This document shows, in pieces, positions 35,401 through 47,400 of a DNA stretch of 64,000 nt (its first letter is position 1; every line of letters begins with the position of its first letter). Source of the stretch: Augochlora pura (taxonomy: Eukaryota; Arthropoda; Insecta; Hymenoptera; Halictidae); assembly GCF_028453695.1 (NCBI RefSeq), contig NC_135778.1, forward strand, positions 24,748,898-24,812,897. The letters are read 5' to 3'. Under the pieces are notes generated by a model. The model made no database searches. It saw only the letters and a list, made by a program, of their open reading frames with translations, and had not been told where the DNA came from. The position numbers were made by a program, and so were the translations under genes.

Positions 35401-38400
35401 AAGAAACAAATCACTGAGCCCAAACAAATAAACGAGAACAACACGAAATATAGAAAAGATCCCAAATAAATTAAATGTAAGAATACAAATTGTGAAACCA
35501 TTCCATTATAAAAATGTCACTTGATTGGAAATTTTCTTACATATTATCGACAATATTATTGAAAACTAATTTCGTTTGGTTTATCAATATTTATTTATAT
35601 AGTGTTTGCGGATATTATTTGATGGAGAAATATTAGTATAGCGTTGACACCAATTGGGTTGGAATACAAAGAGAAGGATAGAAATGTTTTATTGTTTGAA
35701 ATAGAATTGAGACATGCGATGATATCGCTGGAAACGGCAGTTAAATTCCACATGACCTAGTACTTACGAGGTGGGGGACATTTTTAATAAAACCTATCGT
35801 TTATGGGACGATAGCATGCTTGTATTAACTATAACGGCCAGTACTCGAAGCACCGCCTCCAGTGAAAGTTCTAATAATATCTCAATAAGTAATAATTTCA
35901 GGTCGTATATACCATCGTACTTTCCCACTAAGGCTGTCGAAGCTCTTTCTGAAATATTAAATCCCATAATCTTTCCTCTGAGTACGCAAAAACATAACAG
36001 CTGTAACATTTATCTCCGCTAATTGCATAGAATATTTCAAATTTGATGTTAGAACCTACACAAACTTCTTTTAGCCATTGCTGACGTATAACAGGTCTTG
36101 TTACATGATTTTTAATTGGAAGGTACGCGAACGACTGAGACACTGTGTTTCGCCATCGATTCTTTGCCTTCCTATCGTTTCAAATAAATAAAAATGATTC
36201 AAGTACTGATAAATGTCTTACACATGTCTCAATTTAATAAACAGAGTTTCAAGTTATTAATACTTCAGCAACACACGGACTATATCAATACGTATCTTTT
36301 TCTAAAACACTATAACTTTGTTATGAATTCGGACGTAGTACCTTAAAAATAAATACTCAAAATTATATGCCATAAGAAAATTAACGAATAAAGAATCAGT
36401 GTTCCCAGACCTTTATTTTTAAGTTCTTCTTCGAGATACTTTGCATCTTCTTACCTAATTATAGCATTTAGAATAGATAATACCGCAGATTGCCCTAAAG
36501 AGCACTGATCTGGCTTCGTTGAAATCGAGATAAAAATAGCGTTTCCTGTTCCTGTAGATATTAGAAACTCTCACATTAACGAATTTCTATTTTCTGAGAC
36601 CGTTTGCCCCAAGGGATCAATTAGAATACCTTAGGCGCCATTGCTCTAGTTATGTCAAAATCAAAAGCAATAATAATATCTTCTCCTATCAGTGTTCAGA
36701 ACCCACAGTAGAGAGTCCTTTGTCCTTGAGCTCATTTGCCCCAGGGAGGCAATCTAGATTACTCCAAGGAGTACCATTCTAGATCCATTAAAATCACGAA
36801 CAATTGTAAACGTTTCTGCACCTCCGTTAAAAATTCATTAAGTCTTCTTTTTCTACTGAAGTCCTTTTTTTACTTAATCCTTTTCCCGGTGAAGGTACGC
36901 CGTCGTGACCTCGTGAATGTCACAAGAAATAATAGCATTATTGATCCTCATCAATATTGAATTTCTAAACTAAACAGTCCTTATTTTCTTGAAGCCATTT
37001 GTCTCATTTGCCACAGAATTGCATCAAGGAGCTGGCTTTATTAAAGTTAAAAACAATAATAAACTCTTTTGTGCCTGTCAATGTTGAAAATCCATGAAGT
37101 TTCTTCTTCTGAAGTCATTTGTCCCTGGAACCATTTTGAAGTGTTCTCACGAACTATGTCTTTGCCTCATGACGATTATAAGGAATAATAGTATAATTCG
37201 TTCTCAACAATATTGCATTTCTAAAGTGGACAGTCTCTATATTCTTGAAGCCACTGGCTTCTGAAAAAGCAATCTACATTGCTTCCACAAGCAATGCCCT
37301 AATTCCAGTAAACTTGACAGCCCCGACATTGTCTTTTGTTTCAATTCTTAATCCCGAAAGTGAACAGTCGTCTTTTATTTGAACCATATGCCGCAGAAGG
37401 CAATTTAAATTACTTCCAAAAGCACTGCACTTGTCTCACTGAAATGAAAGATTCCAACATTTTCTTTTGTTTCAATTTTTAATTTCCAAATGAAGAATCT
37501 CTTATCTATATTACTTCTAGAAGCATTGTCCTTGTTCCAATAAAATTAGTAATCTCAACGTTGTCTTTGATTCCAGTGTTGACTTCTCAAAGTAGGCGAC
37601 CTCTTATCAGAATCCATGTGTCCCTAGAGGGCCGTCTGGACTGTTTCCAGAAGAATTGCCCTCGTTCCAGCAAAATTGACAACCTCAATACCGTCGTTTC
37701 AATTCTTAATTCCCAAAGTAGACAATCTCCTCTTACCTGATTCCAGTTTTCCCCGGATGCCCATCTGGAGTGCTTCCAGAAGCATTGCTTTTCCTCCAGT
37801 AAAATTGAAAATTTCAACACTGTCTTTGATTTTAATGTTGACTTTCCAAAGTAATCAACCTCCTTTTATCTGGACCACGTGTCTCAGAGGGTAATCTAGA
37901 CTGCTTAAAAAAAGCGCGACTCTTGCTCCAGCCAGATCATCAACTAAATATTCGATTCTCAAAGTAGACGAACCCCTCGTACCTTAACCAATTTACCCCT
38001 AGGAGTAATACAATAATCTCTTTCACATAGTCCCTCAACTTGTAAACAGAAGTGGACAACTTGGGAAGAGAAGATACGATTATTCGAGCCTCGTGGCTCG
38101 TTTTTTACAATTGCCGATTGCCAACAACTATAAAAACGAATCGCGAGGCTGGAATAATCGTATCTCCTTGTCACAAGTGGTTCACTTTCGTTCCCAAGCT
38201 GGGAACGAAAGATATCGTATATCTTATATCATATATAAGATGAACGTATAGACAACCCCCAGGAGAAGTGCTCCTACACCAGTAGAATTGTCAATCCTAA
38301 CACAGTTTCTTCTGCCAAAATTAAACTTGCAAAGTGTAAAATCTCTTTTCGCGAGGTCATCTGCCCCAGAGGGCAGTCCGGACGCGCTCCTAGGTCAAAG

Positions 38401-41400
38401 AGCGCCCATTGGCCATGCACTGTAGACTCAGCTGGGCTCCAGGACAGTTATCTAGCCAGCATAAGAAGACGCTACACGCCTCGCGCGAGCCCCGGTGTCC
38501 TTTGTGTCCGTTCGCTGTATCATCATCTTGCAGCGACACCGTTACGTCAGCAAACGCTCGCCCATACGATTGCCTGTCGCAGCACCGTTCAGCGTTGCCT
38601 CTGCCAATCACCATTAACAGCGCTCGTATAATACGATCGCATCGTACGAACGGTTAGCAGCAGCTGAACACTCTGTTTCGAATTCTTCGCGTCTCCTGTC
38701 GGTGTCTAACGAGCCTAAAGTGCCAATAAATGCTGATCGTTTCGAAATTTTCGGTGCCAATTTTCTCAATTGATAATACCCGGTCTCACGAACCCTCCGA
38801 TAACCGAACCCTATACCTAAGAAGGTATCCTTTAAATGGTCGAGACTTTTATGGTTTAAATAAACGGCACACATAACAGTTCACATTGTGTTAAATAAGT
38901 AAAGAATTCAACATAGAATATTCGAATGATAAGTTGTTTCAGTCAGCAAAAAACTAGTCAAAATATTTTGATTTTTTATCGAAAATTTTCTCTTCGTTTC
39001 GTAATTTTAATACGTAATTAAAATTATTTTAAATCGAAATTATATCCGGCTGTATAGATTTGTTCTCATCAATTCAGGGAGAAAACGTGCACAGCCAGAA
39101 ATATATTTTGATTAAAAATTTGAAGAAAATTAGGCTTGCATGAAATAAGAGTGAAGCTTAATACTATAATGTTTTCAATTGACGAGGGATCGTGGAAAGC
39201 GAGATAAAACGTTCACGTTCAGGTTTATTAGTCGCAGAAATGTCTCTGTGCTTCGTTCAGGTGTTAATGACTGTTACGATCGATCATAAAAATTGCTGCC
39301 GGTGAGATTGGACAGCCCGCTCGTTTGGAACAGTGTCCACCGAAACGTACCGCTAACAGGAACGCTTGTATTATATCTGAAAAAGATGGGAGAGCCGCAG
39401 TTCGCTGGCAAGTAAAAGGTGTGGGTACGAAGAGGAGGTACATAAATACTGGTTGGACGAAGAAGAGGAGAAATGTGAGCCGTGTGGGGACGAAGAAGGG
39501 ACGCAGGAACATTCGATACACGCACGCAGCACGAATGATACAGGATAAAGGACCGATGGGGGCGTAGAGCGCAGCCGGAGGATTAGAGTGCCGGTTAGCT
39601 CTCTTCCTACCTTGACGATGCCGAAAAATAACGCGACTTTTGGGAATTTTTGCAAACGGAACCAGTAAACATATCAATTTGAAACTTTGTGGCCGGATTT
39701 AGCGATCCCCGGAGAACTCGAGGATATTTTCTCTTTGCGAAATGCCGATCGGGATACCTGTTATTATGGGTTCTTTGCATCTCGATGATAAATAAATAAT
39801 ACGATCTTTGGGCATTTTTCGAAATGAAAGTAATAAACTGATCAATTTCAAACTTTGTAGCTGGATTTGGCAATCTTTGATCTGTATCGAAATGATTTTC
39901 CTTTGCAGAAATGGCGGTTAGGGTGGCTGTCATTATTGAGTCTTTGGACCTTGTCGATAAATAAATAATAAGAGCTTTAAAAATCAGACTAGTAAACATG
40001 CGGATTTTAAACTTCGTAGGCAGAATAAGCGATCTTTAGGTGATATAAAATATATTTTTTCTTTGCAAAATCAGTCAGCTGCTACTAAAAGATCTTTAAA
40101 TCTTGGCGATGAATAAGTAATACAAATTTTGTGAATTTTTTAAAACAGAACGAATGAACAAAAGAATTTTAATCCGTGCAGGCGGGTCAAGCAATTTTCA
40201 AATAATATAAAAACATTCTTCTGTTCCTTAAAATTATTAATTAAAGTGATTACTATATGGTCAGTTACAAAAATGTAGTCTCAAAGAAGAAAGATAATGT
40301 CATAGTAATTAATATTTTAAATTTGAGTATAATGTCTTAGGATTCTGTTTTAAGTATGTACAGTTGTGAGAAAATGCATAGAAATCGATCTTTAGAAGCC
40401 GTCACAGTAGTTAGTCCCCTCAAGAGGGTTAAAGTCGGGAGACAGAAGAGGAAGAAGCAGAAGAACGAGAGTTAGAAAGAAGGAAACACGGGAACAAAGA
40501 TTGAAGGGAGTGAAGAAGCGGAGAAAGGAATCGATATGTACGAAGAGTGCGAAGTACATATTCTGTCGTCCATAAGTCACAGAACACATGGGGCTTCTTC
40601 GTGCAAAATCAAATAAATATCAATGAATTTTACTAGTATTACAGACTCAATTTTGGTGTTCAATTGAATTGTTCCTCGGTTATTACTTATGATTTACTTA
40701 TGATATAATTTCGTCAAATTTTTGTTGCATTTTTAAATTTAGGAAAAAATAATTTTTTAATACAGACATTTTGATGCGGACCCAACAACTTCTAAGTTTG
40801 CACTTGTGTTTCTAGATTATTGTACAAGATATGTTGAAGAAATAAAAATTATTAAAGGTAGAAGAAAGTGATTTTTTGGGTGATTGTCTCGTCTCCTGTT
40901 ACATTCAGTTAACAACAACATCTCCTAGCTTGTAGCTACAAATTATCCCTTTTGTATATTTCTCAAAATTATTGTCAAGAAAAAAAATTTACACTGTACA
41001 CATATTTATCATATCCAATTGTGCTGTTAAATGAATTAGATTTTCTTACCCATAAGAATTCATCTAAAATTTTGATGAAAATCTGGAAAGTAAAGAAAAC
41101 TACTGTTTACGGGAACCCATCTTACTTTCACACAATATCTTAAATGGCATCCGAAAAATCGCACCCAAAGTCGAACAAGAACCGCTAACGAAGTTGAAAG
41201 ATATTAAAAGAAAATTCTCTATAAAGTATGTATAAAAAACACAATTTAATCATTCGAGAAGACTCAGTGATTACCAGGGAAGATAAAATAACGCATTGCT
41301 AGGCGCTACGTCGACGGTTATTCGCGTCGGCCACAATCCAATGCGATTTTTCCTCGCAATGTTGCAAATGCTCAAGGCAATACAAGATCGCACGAACTCG

Positions 41401-44400
41401 CAGACCCGTTTCTGATTCACTCGAATAACTTAACCGTCGATCAATAGTCATCTACGGTATTGTGTGCTATCACACGTATTTGCATTCTCCGTTTTCCGCA
41501 TGAACGTTTCACAAAGTTACATCCGCGTTCCGGCGGATCGGAGCCGTGTTAAGTATCGGCGAAGCTAGCTGCGTCGGAGCATTCCTTTTCGCAAACTTGA
41601 AGACCTCTGGCAACGTCTGGCGATATGTCACGTACGGATTTTGATGAAACTGCGTGTCCCTATCGGGTTTCAGCTCCGTTGGTTCACAACAATTGCAGCC
41701 AGGACTGCGTAGTAGAGATCACACTCTCGATATTAACAAATTGAAAAGTGCCGTTTTGGGGATTTTTTTCTGGAAAAAGTACTTTTGCATAAACAACAAC
41801 CCAGTTTAAAAGTATGTATACTGTACCACTTATAGGAATTTTGTGGGGTCGTTCAGTAAACCACCCTGTATATATAATTCAATCTTTCAAGATATAGCTA
41901 CCACTTGTAACCTGAAAACGGTGATTTTTGGGCATTTTTTGAATACCGTGTGAAGCTTTTTTTTTTAAATGATCTAGTTTGAAAGTACGTATATTGCACT
42001 ACTTGTAGGAATTTTTCTATAGGAAATGGTTAATTAAACGAAATCGACGGTTAACAGATAATGATGTAGCTAATTAATTTTCTTCGAAATTGTAGTCATA
42101 AATAGCTGCACGATGTCGATTACGAATCTTGAAAATCCGTAACAATTTTAATAGTTATTTTTATCGTTATTATCTATAACAAATTACACCGACAACTTTG
42201 TAAGCGACGGAGCCACCCCATTAAAAATGGTTATATAAACATTACTTGAAGCTGCAAACAATTCATTTCCTTTTTTGTTTTCACATTTTATAGCATTCAG
42301 CCAATTTTCATTCCGTTCTCGTTAAAGAGGTGGCCATCCCTATCAACTTGCAGTATTACTTTCATAACGCCGATCATAAAAGTAAATATATTAATCCCCA
42401 CACATCCCAGACACGCTTACAAAGTAAAGACATTATCAGCTCTCGCAGATTCTAAAATTATTCGCATAAACGAAGATTCTCTGCCGCTGACGAGAATAAT
42501 AACGATTTTCGCAAAATCCAACCTGCCCCTCGAAATTAGCGCATCGCACTTGTTAACGATGCTCATTAGCTCTCCCCCGGGATTACGGTCACTATTATTT
42601 TTACAATATCGACTGGCTCCGACGAAAATCCATAACAATAAAACCCTGTACAATACCCCGCTCTGCGACGAAACTACCCTCTTTGGCCAAGGTCTCTTAC
42701 TCTGGAAGGTTTAGACGGGCTGAATTGCCGTCTAATTGCCCCGGTCTTTCATCGGTCCGTGAAAGAATCTTCGTGCGATCCGTGGAGAAATAGTTTATGT
42801 CCCCTGCCTTTATGGTGATTCCATTGCCGCGACGCAAAGAACGGTCCACTCGGACGCACTATAGTCGTTAATCGACGTCGCGCTAATGGCCTGATTAATA
42901 ACGGGAGCGCGTGCGCAGTTCTGTTGGTCACTCGGCCTCAGTTAATGAAACGGTGCCCTTTGTAGTAAGTATCGTGGGTGCGCAAACAGAAATTCGTGTG
43001 GCACTGGGCTCCCTGCTGGCATTTTTTGCCCAAGGTCGCCGGACCTCCATAATTATATTTTTCGTCGCAGTCTCTTAGTTGAATAGTGGATATTTTTCTT
43101 AATGCATCAGTTTACCAATGCATTGCACGTTGTTATCGTTAATTCGCTGCGAATTGTTTATATGGTCGTACCAGTATTTTGTTGTAATTATTTATTACTA
43201 ATATGGCCGTATCAATATTAAGTTTTATTTATTTGTTATTAATAAGGTCATATCTATTTATATTTATATATCCATTATTATAGTTGCAGGTATTTATTAT
43301 TATTTATTAATTACTATGTTTGTATAAATATTTATTAGTATTTGTTTATTATTGACATATTTCCGTGAGCATATAGCATCATTAATGTATAATTAATGTA
43401 TCAGAGCCCTCATTATCTCGATTGCCGCGATAGGATCATTATTGATATATTGTACAAGCAGTATTATTATTTATTTAACTTATTATTTGCTACAGACGTT
43501 TGTGATTTTGAGAAGGACTATGAATAGCAGAACGTAGAACTATAAAATAGTGCTAATGTTAGAAACATTAAGTACTCTCTAAATCGTTGAAGGGTGGATC
43601 TCTTCAAAACCGGAAACGTCTTGTCTTCCAGAAATAGAGCAACGCCATATGCGCAAGATTATGCGAAGCGTTAAGCACGAACCGAAGACAAGTGCACCAA
43701 AGATAGAAGATCGTGGTGGAACTGTGATCACCTTCCTACCTAAAAAAATAAACTTAAGGGTCATTTGATTTTCGTTCCAATTTGTTGTTAGCTTTGCAAT
43801 CTGTTTCCGACGATAGCAACAAATTGTTCCCATAAAAAGTTTGTGGCGTAGTTCAACAATTGTTGACGGACGCGAAGAAATTTTTTCTATACCAATTTTT
43901 TGTATACAAAAATAATCGTTTTGTGTAAATTTGTGGAGATTTGATTTAAGGAAACTTTTTCTCTAACGAGAGAGGCAAAGTCGGCCATTTTGGTTCTCAA
44001 AGTTTCCCAAAATGTAAATGCTAAGTGTATTTTGAATTAGACTGTAAATAGTTATGTAGGACACAGATTTCGTTAAGACTCGATTGCACTTCTGGTTTTG
44101 CATTCTTATCTGTTTTTGTAATTAGTGATCAAGTTGTTAGAAAATGTTTGTTTCCTTTGCGCTCTAATTTCAAGAGGAATGCGACACAATATTGAATAAG
44201 TACTAAGTTAATAAATAAATAAGCTGTTACTACAACGTGAGCGGCAAGTTAGTTCCATTAATGCAGTTAAAGTAGGAAGCAATTCAATAGGGCCTGTATG
44301 ATCAAACGACTCCCACTATCTTGTCAGTTAAACGCTCTTCTAATCCCCATTCATCAACGTTTGATCCTACAAACTCATAGAAAGCATTAGACAATTATTT

Positions 44401-47400
44401 AGCACTTGTTTGTTTAAAAACATTTTCTCATTTTTAGATCTAAAAGAATTCGTACACATTGTTTTAGAACGAGACAATTTTTCTTTCAGGATCTAGACGA
44501 TCTAGGCTTTTCATTGCTTCTAATGGAACATTAATTAATTCATTAAATAACAATTCTTAAACTCTGGGCCACAGTAGACTTGGTCTCCGCATTCCAAAGA
44601 AAACACTTTAATTTTAACTTGTTATAATGCTCTATAGTTACACGAAAATATCTCCTAAATTAATATTGAACAATCTGAAGATGCAATTTAAAAGAATACA
44701 GTTGATTTTTATATGATCTCTATTATATGTATATCCACCTATTCAAAACAGTTTTTGCATTAAATGATACACATCTAAAAACTGCTTCAAATATCTGCGC
44801 TATTACCAATTGGTAGAGGTTGGAACGAGACACCCGATATACCTATGACAGTCTATATTATTATTGTCACTTATCGTTCTGCATATTACTTATCGTATTA
44901 AAACTGTTCACGGCTTGTTCGAGTTAACTCGGATGCGAGAGGGTAAACGCGGCCTAAGCAGCCCGGTTGCGCCGATGATAATAATAATAATAACAAAAAC
45001 AGTCGCATAAGTGATTGAATAATAAAGAGGATATTATCATTTGTTTGCAGTTGGCGGCATGAACCGGCCGTCCAAAGCAGTGACACAGGCGAAGAAAGTG
45101 GCACCGCCGGCTGTACCCGACGTGTTTCGACATTCCGGCTCCTCTTTTGGTTCCGCTGGTTATGCGAGCAGCGAGGATAGCTGTTTCCTGCCCGGAAGTG
45201 GTCCTGGAGGAACAACGGACGATGGTTCGTACGGGATGCCCTCTGGAAAGAGTCCCGGGCCGATTTTCACTCATCCTGGATTCGCTTTCCCGCCGGTCGT
45301 CGGGAAATACGCTCATGCCGAGGACCAAGGTGCTTCGCCGTAATCCATTTTCTAGAAAATCTAGCTAAACGATGATCCTGAAAACATTACATGAACTTAC
45401 GGCACACTGTAATACTGAATCGGACATTTGGTAACAATTTTAAGCTGAATTTAAAAAATGCCGAATGCTTGATTTTGAAAGAATCACCTTGATCTTGTGA
45501 ACACTTGATTGTTATATGTAACATGAAACCATTACATATGTATGATACAAAAAGAAAACAAATTATATGATTCTTCAGACACGAAAGTTCAGAGTATGGT
45601 AGTGAGACTCATTCTGGAACGATTTTTATTTTTCAACATATTCGTGATAACTACATAGATATACTATCGAGTATTGATTTTATTGAGAGCAGAGCTTTTG
45701 AGAATCTGGTTTGTATAGCTACATCAAATCATCATACTGCATTAATAAAAAATATTCTTTTGTTTTTCAGTTGTAAAGCTCTCGATAATTAATTTAAGGA
45801 TATCTATGTAGTTTTAAGTTTCTGCATAATAAATGTTCAGAGCCCCACAGCACACTATAATACTAAAATTTGTGTGATATAGGGTAATAGCAACATTATT
45901 CCGCTAACAATATTGTTCATTGTAGGAATCGACATGACTCAGAGCCCCGGAAGAGACAGTCCAGGCAGTTCAGGATCAGGTTCCGGTTCCAGGCATTCTA
46001 CAGCTTCACTGGATTCCGGCAGAGCCTCCGGATATCACCTGGGTCCCAGAGGACCCGGTGCTCTTGCTTCGTCTCCCAGATGTTCCATAAGCTCGCTCGG
46101 CAGCCATCCCGACAGACCGGCGGATCTTGACGTCGTTCATGCTTGGCTGACTGAACTTCAATTCGAGGAATATTTTCCTTTGTTTGCTTCAGCTGGTTAT
46201 GATCTTGCTACTATCACTCGTATGACGCCGGAGGACTTAACAGCTATAGGTAGAGAGAAATTACCTAATGTAGGAGACTTAACAGAAAAGCGGTTATATT
46301 TCATACGTTCTGTCTAACTCATCTTAGCTTATATTAAAAAGATTGTATTAGAATTGACAGAGAAACAGAGATTGACAGAGTGTTCCATAATTTTAAAAAT
46401 TGTACACAAGATTAGCATTAATCATAACTGATTGATTTCACTTCACAATGATTGAATTAATAATTTAAATAATTGAGAACGCGGTATTAGTGCCATTGCC
46501 ATTGTAGGATAATTTTCTAAAGTGAATGTTATTCACCTGTTAGCATGGGGCTTGATCAAAAGTGTATTTCCACGATCAAAACCGCGGTTATATTTACATA
46601 TTCCACCGGCGAGGTAATACGGACAACCTTTCCTCTCGGAAAGGTACGAACAGTGACACGAAAGTCTGCCACTTGAAGGGTGTATAACTCCCCTTTCTTC
46701 TTCTCAACACGTCTCTAGCTGTCTCTTAGCTGGAGGCTGGAAGGTGCATTACACGAGCACCAGAGAAGGATGAGGAGACGTGCTCCCCTCGAGCGGCAGA
46801 TTTTCATGTCATTGATTATACACAGTAGGTCTGCATCTGTGTCTGCCGCTTCTTGTCACTTGTGCTTGCCGGGACTGCGCCTGGAATGGTCGGAATTATT
46901 GGACATACAGGACAGATATGAGATATCCGAGGCTTTCGTGTCCTCCGTTGTCGAGCATAGTACTTTTGGATGCAAGCCATAGAACCTTTTTGGAACATGA
47001 TTTTATTGTTTCGCCGTCGGTGCAGCTAGCTTTATCTGAATCTGCTGACGTGCACGACACTAATATCTCGCCCATGCCACAGATCATTTGGTAGCAGTCA
47101 CTGTTTTTTTTTTATTAGCCATCTGGCTTAATTAAAAAATTCAAAACAGATACCAGGGACGAATATGTCATCCTTCTGTTATCTAACCGTGTCATTTATT
47201 GCATAATCTCTGAATCATCAATCTTTCATCCACATAAAAAGATTAATATATTTTCTGCAGTCATCTATTGACAATACCAAATTACCGAATTTCTACTTGA
47301 TATTTGTGGTACATAGATTAATAACTTCTCTATGCTTACAGGAATTAAAAAACCCAATCACAGAAAGCGATTGAAGGCAGAAATAGATAATTTAAACGTT

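Larger units (their letters stand above)
32826..45050 (+). other. Caskin intron 1 (12.2 kb)
   Basis: Bounded by donor GTAAGT at 32826 and acceptor TTGTTTGCAG ending at 45050. It contains a mini-transposon, two tandem arrays, a compound hairpin and a duplication (separate entries). GC-richer blocks at 35000-35300, 38390-38680 and 42350-43050 are possible regulatory elements. A purine-rich block lies at 40430-40540. No second gene inside the intron can be supported; the many short frames lack domains. Confidence 0.75.

Noticed and set aside
36450..40240. CRISPR-like repeat-spacer structure
   Set aside because: Units are long, diverged and contiguous with no constant short repeat and unique spacers, and the DNA is animal nuclear.
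46250..46317. Caskin exon 3 reading through to a stop at 46317
   Set aside because: The continuation breaks the first SAM domain. Splicing at 46249 to 47342 restores it exactly, so readthrough is at most a minor isoform.
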